A stretch of DNA of 64,000 bases from Leifsonia sp. ALI-44-B (GTDB lineage: Bacteria; Actinomycetota; Actinomycetes; Actinomycetales; Microbacteriaceae), in contig NZ_MTQL01000006.1 of the NCBI RefSeq assembly GCF_001984125.1, positions 248,001 through 312,000 on the forward strand. Direction: 5' to 3'. The notes under the pieces were generated by a model, which had not been told where the DNA came from, did not search any database, and worked only from the letters and a program-made list of their open reading frames with translations. A program made the position numbers and the translations under genes. Within the stretch, counting starts at the first letter, position 1; each line of letters opens with the position of its first letter. This document shows positions 32,995-43,295 of this stretch, one piece after another.

Positions 32995-34845
32995 TCAGTG
33001 GTGGTTGAGGCGTTTGCGCAGGTAGTCGATGCGCGCCTGCAGCTGCGTGACGCTCGCCTGGGGCACCGCGGGGCCGCCGCACGCGCGGCGCAGCTCGGCG
33101 TGAACGAGACCGTGGGGTTCGCCCGTGTTCTTGGCCCAGAGGCCCACGAGGCTGTTCAGCAGGCTGCGCTGCTCCTTCAGGGTGCGATAGAGCGGCGGGG
33201 GGATGTCGGAGCCGCCACCGGCCGCCGAGTCGCCGCCCGCAGCATCCGAGACGCCCGTCTTGCGACGGGTCGACTGACGCTTCGCCTGACGCGCCTGCCG
33301 CTGCTGCAGCAACTCGTGCACCTGCTCGGGCTCGAGGAGCCCCGGCAGGCCGATGAAGTCGAGCTCCTCGTCGGTATCGGGCTGAGCCAGCGTGCCGAAC
33401 TCGGCGCCCTCGTAGACGACGCGGTCGAACGTGGCCTCGGACGACAGGGCCTCATAGCTGAACTCGCTCGTCAGCGAATCGGACGCCTTCTCCTCGCGGT
33501 TCGCGGCCGCCACCATGGCGTCCTCGGGGTTGTAGAGGTCGCCCTCCTCGCCCTCCTTGGTGGGGCGGTCGAGGGCGTGGTCGCGCTCGAGTTCCATGGT
33601 GTTGGCCAGAGCCATCAGGTTGGGCACATTGGGCAAGAAGATGGATGCCGTCTCACCGCGTCGCCGCGCCCGCACGAAGCGCCCGATGGCCTGCGCGAAG
33701 AACAGCGGCGTCGAGGACGAGGTCGCATAGACGCCTACCGACAACCGCGGAACGTCGACGCCCTCGGACACCATGCGCACGGCCACCATCCACCGCGAGG
33801 TTCCGCTCGAGAACTCGTCGATGCGGTCGGACGCTTCTTTCTCGTCGGACAGCACGACAGTGGGGTACTCCCCCGTGATCTCTTTCAGAATGGCGGCGTA
33901 GGCGCGTGCCGCGACGTGGTCGGTGGCGATGACGAGGCCACCGGCATCCGGGATCTGCTGACGCACCTCGCTCAGGCGCCGATCGGCCGAGCGCAGCACA
34001 GCGGGAATCCACTCGCCCTCGGGGTTTAGAGCCGTGCGCCAGGCCTGCCCCGTGATGTCTTTGGTGTTGCCCTCGCCGAGACGGGCCTCCATCTCGTCGC
34101 CCGCCTTAGTGCGCCAGCGCATGTGGCCGGCATAGACCATGAAGAGCACGGGGCGCACGACGCCGTCCTTGAGCGCGCGACCGTAACCGTAGTTGTAGTC
34201 GGTCTGCGACGTGCGGATGCCCTTCTCGTCGGGCGCATAGGTGACGAAGGGAATGGGCGCGGTGTCGCTGCGGAACGGCGTTCCCGTGAGCAGCAGGCGC
34301 CGCGTGGCGGGCTCGAAAGCTTCTCGGATGGCATCGCCCCAGCTGAGCGCGTCGCCACCGTGGTGCACCTCATCGAGGATGACGAGCGTGCGCCGGGACT
34401 CGGTGATGGTGCGGTGCAGCGCCGCGCGCACGGCGACCTGCGCGTAGGTGACGGCGACACCGTGGTAGTGCCGCCCGTAGGTGCCCGCGGCGTTGGAGAA
34501 CATGGGGTCGAGGCGGATGCCCGCACGGTGCGCGGCGTCGGCCCACTGCCGTTTCAGGTGCTCGGTCGGGGCGACGACCGTGATGCGGTCGATGGCCCGG
34601 CGCGCCAGCAGCTCAGCGGCGAGGCGCAGCGCGAACGTCGTCTTTCCGGCGCCGGGGGTGGCGGCGGCGAGGAAGTCGCGCGGCTCGGACACGAAATAGG
34701 CCTCGAGCGCTTCGGCCTGCCAGGCTCGCAACTTGGAGGCCGTGCCCCAGGCGGCCCGCTCGGGGAACGCGGGCGAGAGATGTTCGGCAGCCGAGGTGCC
34801 GAGGCCCGGCCCCTCTGATCCACTCATCGACAACTCTGCGCTCAC
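32995..34845 (-). CDS. DEAD/DEAH-box superfamily 2 helicase
   Basis: 616 residues from a GTG at 34845, just after a predicted transcription start; an ATG six codons later is an alternative. Motifs: Q/I region LRAWQAEALEAYFVSEPRDF, Walker A AAATPGAGKTTFALRLAAEL, DEVH-type box LVILDEVHHGGDALSWGDAI, motif III LLLTGTPFRSD, and motif VI in AQAIGRFVRARRRGE. The C-terminal 200 residues, with a helical segment and QARIDYLRKRLNH at the end, are of unknown function. The family is close to XPB/RadD-like DNA helicases. The promoter resembles the PafBC/RecA-NDp motif, so a DNA-repair role is likely but inferred. Confidence 0.88.
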   Translation of the reverse strand: MSAELSMSGSEGPGLGTSAAEHLSPAFPERAAWGTASKLRAWQAEALEAYFVSEPRDFLAAATPGAGKTTFALRLAAELLARRAIDRITVVAPTEHLKRQWADAAHRAGIRLDPMFSNAAGTYGRHYHGVAVTYAQVAVRAALHRTITESRRTLVILDEVHHGGDALSWGDAIREAFEPATRRLLLTGTPFRSDTAPIPFVTYAPDEKGIRTSQTDYNYGYGRALKDGVVRPVLFMVYAGHMRWRTKAGDEMEARLGEGNTKDITGQAWRTALNPEGEWIPAVLRSADRRLSEVRQQIPDAGGLVIATDHVAARAYAAILKEITGEYPTVVLSDEKEASDRIDEFSSGTSRWMVAVRMVSEGVDVPRLSVGVYATSSSTPLFFAQAIGRFVRARRRGETASIFLPNVPNLMALANTMELERDHALDRPTKEGEEGDLYNPEDAMVAAANREEKASDSLTSEFSYEALSSEATFDRVVYEGAEFGTLAQPDTDEELDFIGLPGLLEPEQVHELLQQRQARQAKRQSTRRKTGVSDAAGGDSAAGGGSDIPPPLYRTLKEQRSLLNSLVGLWAKNTGEPHGLVHAELRRACGGPAVPQASVTQLQARIDYLRKRLNHH

Positions 34846-34853
34846 TAGACGAA

Positions 34854-34877
34854 ATCCTACCCGAGCCCCACCGACAT
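34854..34877 (-). promoter_or_regulatory. RecA-NDp (PafBC)-like promoter of the helicase gene
   Basis: On the minus strand ATGTCGGTG (34877-34869), a 9-base spacer and TAGGAT (34859-34854) resemble the TTGTC(A/G)GTG-N8-TAnnnT motif bound by PafBC-RNA polymerase. The spacer is one base longer than the consensus. The predicted start falls about two bases before the GTG. Confidence 0.45.
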
Positions 34878-34895
34878 TCGGGCTGGACCCGACAC

Positions 34896-34926
34896 TTGAC
34901 GGCCCGTTGTGGGGGAAGAGTACGCT
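34896..34926 (+). promoter_or_regulatory. Candidate promoter of the SGNH hydrolase gene
   Basis: TTGACG (34896-34901) and TACGCT (34921-34926) are 19 bp apart, longer than ideal. The expected start near 34933 would place the tandem hairpins at the 5' end of the mRNA. Confidence 0.35.
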
Positions 34927-34930
34927 CGCA

Positions 34931-35003
34931 GAGGGGTTTCGTTTCACACCCCTCGGACACAGAAGACCGTCTGTCTCCCGGCACGCCGGTGGTGGGACGG
35001 TCT
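34931..35003 (+). promoter_or_regulatory. Tandem-hairpin 5' leader, candidate cis-regulatory RNA
   Basis: Hairpin 1: GAGGGGT (34931-34937) pairs with ACCCCTC (34948-34954). Hairpin 2: AGACCGTC (34964-34971) pairs with GACGGTCT (34996-35003), with an inner CCGG/CCGG stem (34978-34981 and 34986-34989). Hairpin 2 ends directly against the ribosome-binding site GAGGAGG (35004-35010). The 3' arm of hairpin 1 (CCCCTC) and the CTCCC in hairpin 2 are complementary to the ribosome-binding site, so alternative pairings are possible. I do not recognise a known riboswitch class. Confidence 0.45.
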
Positions 35004-35016
35004 GAGGAGGAAGATT

Positions 35017-35970
35017 TTGGCGGTTCAGAAGCATCCGTGGTCGCGTTACGTGGCGATCGGCGATTCGTTCACCGAGGGGCTGGGCGACCCCGAGCCCTCG
35101 GTTCCGGGCGGCAACCGCGGATGGGCCGACCGAGTTGCCGAGGTGCTGAGCCGCGGCACCGACGACTTCGCTTATGCCAACCTCGCCGTGCGCGGCAAGC
35201 TCATCCAGCAGATCATGGACGATCAGATCGAGCCCGCCCTCGAATTGCGACCTGACCTCATCACGATCTCGGCCGGCGGCAACGACGTCATCCGCCCGGG
35301 CAGCGATCCCGACGCGATCTCGGCCAAGTTCGAGACCGTCATCCAACGCCTGCAGCGCGACGGGGCCACCATCGTGATCTTCACCGGTGTCGACGTGGGC
35401 TTCGCTCCCGTGTTCCGCGGCATCCGCGGCAAGGTCGCCATCTACAACGAGAACCTGCGCGCCATCGCCAAACGCTACGACCTCGTCGTGGTCGACCAGT
35501 GGGCGGCCACCGACCTGCAAGACTCCCGCTTCTGGTCGGTCGACCGGCTGCACATGAACCCGCTCGGCCATCACACGGTTGCGCGCCTCGTGCTCGAGGC
35601 CCTGGCGGTCGACAACGACCTCGAGCCGCTGAAGCCCGAGCCGCTGCCCGCCGCGAGCTGGCGGCACGCGCGCGCCGAAGACCTGGCCTGGGCGCGCGAG
35701 TACTTCGTGCCGTGGGTGATCCGCCGCATCCGCCACCAGTCCTCGGGCGACTACGTTTCGGCCAAGCGTCCCCTCGCCGAGAAGTACAGCCGACTCGACG
35801 CCGAGATGGAGATCGACGAAGAGATACAGGCCGCTACACGCGCGGAGGCCGCCGATTCCGAGCGTTCGACGAATGCCCTCGATGGCAACGACGGCGCCCT
35901 CGTCGACGCGCAGCAGACCATCGAGAAGGCCGCCGACGTGCCCGTCGAAGAGGTCACGCGCCTCGACTGA
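35017..35970 (+). CDS. SGNH/GDSL-family hydrolase
   Basis: 317 residues from a TTG at 35017, six bases after GAGGAGG; no ATG or GTG fits the domain boundary as well. Block I with the catalytic Ser is YVAIGDSFTEGLGDPEPS, block III has ISAGGNDVIRPG with the oxyanion Asn, and block V has SVDRLHMNPLGHHTVARLVL with the catalytic Asp and His. No signal peptide is seen, so a cytosolic esterase or acetylhydrolase is likely. The last 60 residues are charged and probably disordered. The gene is divergent from the SF2 helicase and has a structured leader. Confidence 0.9.
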   Translation: MAVQKHPWSRYVAIGDSFTEGLGDPEPSVPGGNRGWADRVAEVLSRGTDDFAYANLAVRGKLIQQIMDDQIEPALELRPDLITISAGGNDVIRPGSDPDAISAKFETVIQRLQRDGATIVIFTGVDVGFAPVFRGIRGKVAIYNENLRAIAKRYDLVVVDQWAATDLQDSRFWSVDRLHMNPLGHHTVARLVLEALAVDNDLEPLKPEPLPAASWRHARAEDLAWAREYFVPWVIRRIRHQSSGDYVSAKRPLAEKYSRLDAEMEIDEEIQAATRAEAADSERSTNALDGNDGALVDAQQTIEKAADVPVEEVTRLD

Positions 35971-36014
35971 GCGCTCGCGCCGGTTCACTCCCCGGTGCGC
36001 TCGGTACTCGTGAC

Positions 36015-37214
36015 TCAGGGCTGCGGGTGCGCCAACCGCCAGGCGGTGTCGGGCTCGTCGAGCGCCGTTTTCGTGGTGAGCGGGTAGTCGGTCTTCTGTT
36101 CCCCCACCGTGATGGTCAGCGTGCCCACGTTCTCGCCCGCCTCGGCAGACGTCAGGCGACGCGCCGTGGTGGTGATGGTGATGGGCGTGTCCTGCCACAC
36201 GATCGCGGTGGCCTGAGCATCCGACACGAGGGATGTCTCGTCACCCCACGGCGTCGCATAGGTCCCGTACTCCTGCCCCGGCGTTGCCAGCGTCACGGAG
36301 TGGAACGCCGAGTTCACGGTGCCGAGCAGCGTGAGGATCGAGTCGTTCAGCACCTTGTGGTTCGGAGCGCCGAGGATCACGCCCACGGCCGTGACGGTGC
36401 TGTCCCCCACAGGCATTTCGGCGGCGAAGAGCAGGCACGCCCCGGCCTCGGGCGTCGTGCCGGTCTTCAACCCGATGACGCCGTTCAACCCGAGCAGCTT
36501 GTTCGTGTTCGACACCTGGCCGATGCTCGGCAGCACGGCATCCTTCTCTTTCACGACCGAGGCCAGCACCGGGTTGGCGAGCACGAGCTTGCCGATCTCG
36601 ACGAGGTTCGCGGGCGACGACACGCTCTTCGGCGACAGGCCGCTCGAATCCGCCAGGTAAGTGTCGGTGAGCCCCTTCGCCGTGAGCCAGTTGTTCGCGG
36701 CCACGAGGAACGCGTCGAGCGAGCCGTAGGCCCAGTCGGCCAGCATGATGCTGTAGTTGTTGGCGCTCGGCAGCATGAGCGCCTCGAGCATCTGACGTTG
36801 GGTGAGCGTGGCCCCCACGACGACGCGGGCGCTCGACCCGTTCTGGGCGATGACCTGGTTGTAGATCTCGACGTCGGCGTCGGTCAGCGTGATCGAGGGC
36901 CCCTGTTCGCCGTCGGCAATGGGCATCTTGTCGAGCACGACCAGCGCGGTCACGGTCTTGGTGACGCTCGCGATCGGCACGCGCCCCTGGTCCCCGTGCT
37001 CGGCCAGCACGCCGTCATATCCGACAGCGCCGACGGCCCCGCGCCCGAACGTCGGCCAGGTGAGCGGCTGGGCGGCCTGCGTGAGCTCGGGTGTCGCGGT
37101 GAGCTGGGCGGATGTCGCGGGCAAGGGCTTCGCGAGCACGCTCCCCCCGGCGAGGAACACCTGGGCGATCAGCAGCACGATGGCCAGGATGGTGACGCGA
37201 CCCCGGGCGTTCAT
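36015..37214 (-). CDS. D-alanyl-D-alanine carboxypeptidase (S11 family)
   Basis: 399 residues from the ATG at 37214, which overlaps the stop of the upstream methyltransferase gene (ATGA). An N-terminal hydrophobic helix (VTILAIVLLIAQVFLAGGSV) acts as a signal or anchor. The penicillin-binding motifs are SxxK in IASVTKTVTALVVL, SxN in MLPSANNYSIML and KTG in VIGLKTGTTPEAGA. It would trim the terminal D-Ala from peptidoglycan stem peptides outside the cell. The C-terminal 100 residues form the beta-rich stalk domain of this family. Confidence 0.9.
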   Translation of the reverse strand: MNARGRVTILAIVLLIAQVFLAGGSVLAKPLPATSAQLTATPELTQAAQPLTWPTFGRGAVGAVGYDGVLAEHGDQGRVPIASVTKTVTALVVLDKMPIADGEQGPSITLTDADVEIYNQVIAQNGSSARVVVGATLTQRQMLEALMLPSANNYSIMLADWAYGSLDAFLVAANNWLTAKGLTDTYLADSSGLSPKSVSSPANLVEIGKLVLANPVLASVVKEKDAVLPSIGQVSNTNKLLGLNGVIGLKTGTTPEAGACLLFAAEMPVGDSTVTAVGVILGAPNHKVLNDSILTLLGTVNSAFHSVTLATPGQEYGTYATPWGDETSLVSDAQATAIVWQDTPITITTTARRLTSAEAGENVGTLTITVGEQKTDYPLTTKTALDEPDTAWRLAHPQP

Positions 37215-38020
37215 GCGTCGACCCGCAGCGACCACAGGGCGACGGCGCTGGCCGAGGCCACGTTGAGCGAGTCGACGCCGTGCAGCATGGGGATCATGAC
37301 GGTGGTGTCGGCGGCCTCGAGCGCGGCGCGGCTGAGCCCGTCACCCTCGGCACCGAGCGCGAGTGCGACGCGCTCGGGCGGCGTGTGGCTGAAGGCATCC
37401 AGCGTGACGGCCTTGTCGTCGAGCGCGAGGGCCGCGATGTGGAAACCCTCCTCGTGCAAAATCGCCTGCGCCTCCGACCATTCGGGCATGCGCGTCCACG
37501 GCACCTGTAAGACGGTGCCCATGCTCACGCGCACGCTGCGTCGATAGAGCGGGTCGGCGCAGCGCGGGCTGACGAGCACGGCATCGGCGCCGAGGCCCGC
37601 GACCGAACGGAAGATGGCGCCCACGTTGGTGTGGTCGACGATGTCCTCGAGCAGCACGATGCGACGCGCGCCGCGGATGAGGGAGCGCATGTCCGGCATC
37701 TCGGGGCGGTGCATGGCGGCCAGGGCACCGCGGTGCAGGTGATAGCCGGTGAGGGATTCGAGGGTCGCGGCATCCCCCACGTAGACGGGCACGTCGGGGA
37801 AGGCGTCGAGCAGCGGCGCGACATCTTTCACCCACTGCTCTTGCAACAGCACCGAGCGGGGGCGGTGGCCGGCGGCGAGGGCGCGCGTGATGACCTTGGT
37901 CGACTCGGCGATGTAGAGCCCGCCTTCCGGTTCTGACACTCGGCGGAGCGCCACATCGGTGAGGCGGGAGTAGTCGGCGAGACCCTCGGTGTCGAGGCTC
38001 TCGATGGGGATCAAACGCAC
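37211..38020 (-). CDS. TrmH/SpoU-family RNA 2'-O-methyltransferase
   Basis: 269 residues from a GTG at 38020 with AAGG upstream. The N-terminal substrate-binding domain has GLYIAESTKVITRALAAGH; the SPOUT knot motifs are IVDHTNVGAIFRSVAGLGAD (motif 1), LALGAEGDGLSRAALEAADT (motif 2) and IPMLHGVDSLNVASASAVAL (motif 3). The target could be rRNA or tRNA; it cannot be told from sequence alone. The stop overlaps the start of the carboxypeptidase gene, so the two are translationally coupled despite unrelated functions. Confidence 0.92.
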   Translation of the reverse strand: MRLIPIESLDTEGLADYSRLTDVALRRVSEPEGGLYIAESTKVITRALAAGHRPRSVLLQEQWVKDVAPLLDAFPDVPVYVGDAATLESLTGYHLHRGALAAMHRPEMPDMRSLIRGARRIVLLEDIVDHTNVGAIFRSVAGLGADAVLVSPRCADPLYRRSVRVSMGTVLQVPWTRMPEWSEAQAILHEEGFHIAALALDDKAVTLDAFSHTPPERVALALGAEGDGLSRAALEAADTTVMIPMLHGVDSLNVASASAVALWSLRVDA

Positions 38021-38130
38021 GCGCGCTACCTTACTTGTCGGGTGAGGGGCCGGGCGGATCCGGCGGTATTGTGGAGGACGAAACCCCGTCGCTGACTCCA
38101 TCATGTCAGGGGCGAGCGTGAGGAGGCTTC

Positions 38131-38979
38131 ATGACCGTGCTGACCCAGGCGGGCGATGGCGACCGGTCGACGGCCGAACGCATCGACGAGGCCACCGAGA
38201 TCCTGCGCGGCCGACGTTTCGCCGTGCTGACCGGGGCCGGCGTGAGCACCGACTCGGGCATTCCCGACTACCGCGGCGCGGGTGCCCCGAAACGCACGCC
38301 CATGACGGTGCAGCAATTCCTGTCGGATGACCTGTCCCGCAAGCGCTATTGGGCGGGCAGCCACCTCGGCTGGGCCATGTTCGACGCCGCCCGCCCGAAC
38401 GACGGCCACCGCACGCTCGCCGAACTCGAGGCGCGCGGACTGGTCTCCGGTGTCATCACCCAGAACGTCGACGGCCTACACCTGCGCGCGGGATCGCGCC
38501 GCGTCGTCGACCTGCACGGCTCGATGGACCGCGTCGTGTGCCTCGACTGCGGCCAGAGCTTCGCCCGGCCCGATATCGCGCACCGCATCGACGAGCTCAA
38601 CCCGTGGCTGCAGAAACCCGAGTCCGTGTCGCTCAACCCCGATGGCGACGCCGAGGTCACCCACGTCGAAGACTTCGTCGTGCCGGCCTGCACCGTGTGC
38701 GGCGGCCGCTTGAAACCCGATGTCGTCTTCTTCGGCGAATTCATCCCCACCGAGAAATACGCCGAGGCGCGCGACCTGGTTCTCGGCTCGGACGCGCTCG
38801 TCATCGCGGGCTCGTCGCTCGTCGTCAACTCGGGCATCCGACTGCTCGAGCAGGCTCGTCGCCGCAAACTGCCCATCGTCATCATCAACCGCGGCGTCAC
38901 GAAGGGCGACCAGCGCGCCGCCGTCAAGGTCGATGCAGGCGCCACCGAAACCCTTCAGGTGCTCGCCGCTAGGCTGTAG
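38131..38979 (+). CDS. NAD-dependent protein deacetylase (sirtuin)
   Basis: 282 residues, preceded by GAGGAGG. The NAD-binding motif is VLTGAGVSTDSGIPDYRG, the catalytic His is in SMDRVV-flanking VVDLHGSMD, TQNVDGLH is intact, and four zinc-binding Cys are in VVCLDCGQSF and PACTVCGGRLKPD. VVFFGEFIPTEKY and GSSLVVNSG complete the Sir2 core. It removes acyl groups from lysines using NAD, typically controlling acyl-CoA enzymes. The phosphatase gene starts three bases after its stop, so the two form an operon. A TATTGT -10-like element lies upstream. Confidence 0.94.
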   Translation: MTVLTQAGDGDRSTAERIDEATEILRGRRFAVLTGAGVSTDSGIPDYRGAGAPKRTPMTVQQFLSDDLSRKRYWAGSHLGWAMFDAARPNDGHRTLAELEARGLVSGVITQNVDGLHLRAGSRRVVDLHGSMDRVVCLDCGQSFARPDIAHRIDELNPWLQKPESVSLNPDGDAEVTHVEDFVVPACTVCGGRLKPDVVFFGEFIPTEKYAEARDLVLGSDALVIAGSSLVVNSGIRLLEQARRRKLPIVIINRGVTKGDQRAAVKVDAGATETLQVLAARL

Positions 38980-38981
38980 CG

Positions 38982-39578
38982 GTGACTTCACTGACCCTCG
39001 TTCGCCACGGACAGACCGACTGGAACCTGCAACGCCGCATCCAGGGGCAGACCGACATCCCCCTCAACGACACGGGTCGCCGTCAGGCCCGCCAGGCGGG
39101 TGACCTGCTGGCCGAGCGCCGCTGGGATGCCATCGCCGCCAGTCCCCTGTCGCGCGCCTACGAGACCGCCTCGATCATCTCGGCGCGCCTCGGCCTGCTC
39201 GACCCGCACCCGTTGCCCGGCCTCGTCGAGCGCCACCACGGAGCCATGGAGGGCATGACGAGCGAAGAGCGGCGCGAGGCCTTCGCTGCGGGCGCCGAGG
39301 TGCCGGGCCTCGAGACGGATGCCATGATCATCGACCGGGTGCTGCCCGACCTGAGCGCGTTCGCCGCACGCCATGAGGGTGAATCGGTGCTTGTCGTCAC
39401 GCACGGCGGCGTCATCGGGTCGCTCGTGAAGCACCTGTCGGGCGGCGAGCTGCCGGCGGCCGGTCAGTTGATCGCCAACGGGTCGTTCCACGACTTCAGC
39501 CTGGTCGACGGGGCGCTCGAGATCGTCGCGTTCAACGGCACGGCGGTCGACGAAGACCTGGTCCCGCAAGACGCCTGA
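38982..39578 (+). CDS. Histidine phosphatase family protein (phosphoglycerate mutase-like)
   Basis: 198 residues from a GTG two bases after the sirtuin stop. The phosphohistidine motif is LTLVRHGQTDWNLQRRIQGQ; the second His is in VLVVTHGGVIGSLVKHL, and the Glu/Arg ligands are in LVERHHGAMEGMTSEERR and SPLSRAYETASI. The family includes phosphoglycerate mutases, cobalamin phosphatases and broad-specificity phosphatases. The short length and the lack of a mutase-type insertion suggest a phosphatase. The substrate is unknown. Confidence 0.9.
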   Translation: MTSLTLVRHGQTDWNLQRRIQGQTDIPLNDTGRRQARQAGDLLAERRWDAIAASPLSRAYETASIISARLGLLDPHPLPGLVERHHGAMEGMTSEERREAFAAGAEVPGLETDAMIIDRVLPDLSAFAARHEGESVLVVTHGGVIGSLVKHLSGGELPAAGQLIANGSFHDFSLVDGALEIVAFNGTAVDEDLVPQDA

Positions 39579-39709
39579 GAAGTGACGCTCGCGACGCCTG
39601 GGTAGCGCTGCTGGTCTTGCCCGCGCGGGCATATCCGGCAACGTCGGGCCTGCTCGGTCCGCACCAGCGGTTCTGCTCGAGGGGCTCGAATTGCTTGGGG
39701 CAGACTGCC

Positions 39710-40603
39710 TCAGCGCCCGAGGAAGTCCCGGATGAACTCCGCGGCCTCGCGCGGCGTCTCGTAGTGGATGAGGTGGCCCACCTTCGGGATGATCTCGAGC
39801 CGGGCATCGGGGAACAGCTGCACGAGCTCGCGCTGAGCGCTGACCGACGTGATGTCATCCTTCTCGGCCGCGATCAGCAGGGTGGGCTCGCCGATGCGCG
39901 CCGCATACTCGCTGACATCGTGGCTGACCGACGCCTGGAACGCCTGCATGAGCGTGTCCCGATCGGAGAACACGCTGAAGTAGAGGTCGTGCTGGTTGTG
40001 CACGAACGCGCGCAGGGTGGGGTTCTTCGTCTTGACCATGGCCAGGCTCATGATCCGCACGATCAGCGGATTGCGCAGCAGCGCGAAGCCGGCCTTCGCC
40101 GGCAAAGCCGACGCGGCCCAGTAATAGAAGACGGCCAGACGTGTGAGTACGCCACGAGGCCCTTGGAGCGCTGGCGCGGCGATCGGGTTGACGAGGATGA
40201 CGCGCGACGCCGACATGCCAGACGCCATCGCCGCGCTGACGACGATCGAGCCGAACGAGTGCCCCAGGATCACGGGACGCTCGGCGAACTCGAGCCGCGC
40301 CACGAACGATTGCAGCCACGACGCATAGGCCTCGATGGTGTGCTCGCCGACCGGGAACGGGCCCGACTCGCCGAAGCCGGGAAGATCGGGGCTGATGATT
40401 CGGTAGCCTGCGAGCTGGGCGACGACGGGTTCGAGCCCGTGGTGATCGCCGCGAAAACCGTGCACGAGGATGATCGTGCCGCTCTCGCCATCCCACTCGT
40501 CGACGTACTCCCAATACCGTGTCGGGGCGCCGTTCACCGTGATCTCGGACGAGACGACGGTGAAACGGCCGAGCTGTTCGGCATAGGGCGAGGTGGCAGA
40601 CAT
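39710..40603 (-). CDS. Alpha/beta-fold hydrolase
   Basis: 297 residues. The oxyanion region is IILVHGFRGDHHGLEPVVAQ, the nucleophile elbow VILGHSFGSIVVSAAM has the catalytic Ser, the Asp lies near EPTLLIAAEKDDITSVSAQR, and the catalytic His is in IIPKVGHLIHYETPREAAEF. This is a generic lyso-lipase/esterase/haloperoxidase-like fold with no signal peptide; the substrate is unknown. It converges with the histidine phosphatase gene. The 131-base gap between them holds a short perfect palindrome (GCCCGCGCGGGC at 39619-39630) and nothing else obvious. Confidence 0.87.
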   Translation of the reverse strand: MSATSPYAEQLGRFTVVSSEITVNGAPTRYWEYVDEWDGESGTIILVHGFRGDHHGLEPVVAQLAGYRIISPDLPGFGESGPFPVGEHTIEAYASWLQSFVARLEFAERPVILGHSFGSIVVSAAMASGMSASRVILVNPIAAPALQGPRGVLTRLAVFYYWAASALPAKAGFALLRNPLIVRIMSLAMVKTKNPTLRAFVHNQHDLYFSVFSDRDTLMQAFQASVSHDVSEYAARIGEPTLLIAAEKDDITSVSAQRELVQLFPDARLEIIPKVGHLIHYETPREAAEFIRDFLGR

Positions 40604-40800
40604 CCGCGCCAGTTTACGACGCCTTTACGAGGATGCGTCGGCCCACGCTCGGGCGGCGCGCCCCACCGGCCGAAACCGGGCCCGAAACGCGCCCCCACTG
40701 CCCGCGACGACCGCGCCTCTGGACATAGACTCGGACAGACCCGAACCACCGGGGTGACCCGCCCCGCCAACGCATCCAGCTTCTCTCCGATTGGATCCTC

Positions 40801-42513
<1,713 letters not shown>

Positions 42514-42565
42514 CGGTCCCGCAGCCCCGCCCTCTCGGATGTCTGCGGCGAGGGCTCCTCACCGC

Positions 42566-42588
42566 TGTCGGTGGTCGAACGTAAGGTG
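42566..42588 (+). promoter_or_regulatory. RecA-NDp (PafBC)-like promoter of the DEDDh exonuclease
   Basis: CTGTCGGTG (42566-42574), exactly eight bases, then TAAGGT (42583-42588) fits TTGTC(A/G)GTG-N8-TAnnnT with one mismatch. The predicted start lands on the GTG at 42594, so the mRNA would be leaderless. No ribosome-binding site is visible. Confidence 0.6.
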
Positions 42589-42593
42589 AAAAC

Positions 42594-43295
42594 GTGAATG
42601 CAGAAGAGATACATCCCTGGGCCCACCGACTCGGCGTCTTCGACCTCGAGACCACGGGCATCGATGTGCGCACGTCGCGCATCGTCAGCGCACACGTCGG
42701 CCTGATCGACGCCAACGGCGAGGTCGTGCGCCGCACCGATTGGCTGGCCGATCCGGGCATCGAGATCCCCGCCCAGGCGTCTGCCGTCCACGGCATCAGC
42801 ACCGAGCGGGCGCGGGCCGAGGGTCGTGACGCGGCCGTCGTGGTGGCCGAGATCCTCGCCGAGCTGAAGGCACTCATCGCCGCCGGCATCCCCATCGTCA
42901 TCTACAACGCGCCCTACGACTTGAGCCTGCTGCACCACGAGGCCGAGCGCTACGGGCTCGAGCCGCTGAAAGAGCCGGCCCCCGTCATCGACCCGCTCGT
43001 GATCGACAAGGCTGTCGATCGCTATCGCAAGGGCAAGCGCACGCTCGAGGCGGCGGCCGCCCACTACGGGGTCGAGCTGACCGATGCGCACGACGCCGGC
43101 GCCGACGCCATCGCCGCGGGCCGCGTGGCCCAGGCGCTCGCCCGCGCCCACGGCGAGAAGCTGCTCTTCGAGGCCATCGAGCTGCACAAGTTGCAGGTCG
43201 GCTGGTGCGAAGACCAGGCCGCGAGCTTCCAGGACTACATGCGCCGCACGCGCGACCCCGCCTTCACCACGAGCGGCGCCTGGCCGATTCGCTAA
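42594..43295 (+). CDS. DnaQ-like DEDDh 3'-5' exonuclease
   Basis: 233 residues from a GTG that coincides with the predicted transcription start. Exo I is LGVFDLETTGIDVRTSRIV, Exo II is IVIYNAPYDLSLLHHEAERY, and Exo III is LTDAHDAGADAIAAGRVAQA with the catalytic His two before the Ala and the last Asp. This is a free-standing epsilon-type exonuclease rather than a polymerase subunit; RNase T and proofreading proteins share the fold. The promoter matches the PafBC motif, which suggests DNA-damage induction. A 14-bp tandem repeat overlaps its stop codon. Confidence 0.88.
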   Translation: MNAEEIHPWAHRLGVFDLETTGIDVRTSRIVSAHVGLIDANGEVVRRTDWLADPGIEIPAQASAVHGISTERARAEGRDAAVVVAEILAELKALIAAGIPIVIYNAPYDLSLLHHEAERYGLEPLKEPAPVIDPLVIDKAVDRYRKGKRTLEAAAAHYGVELTDAHDAGADAIAAGRVAQALARAHGEKLLFEAIELHKLQVGWCEDQAASFQDYMRRTRDPAFTTSGAWPIR

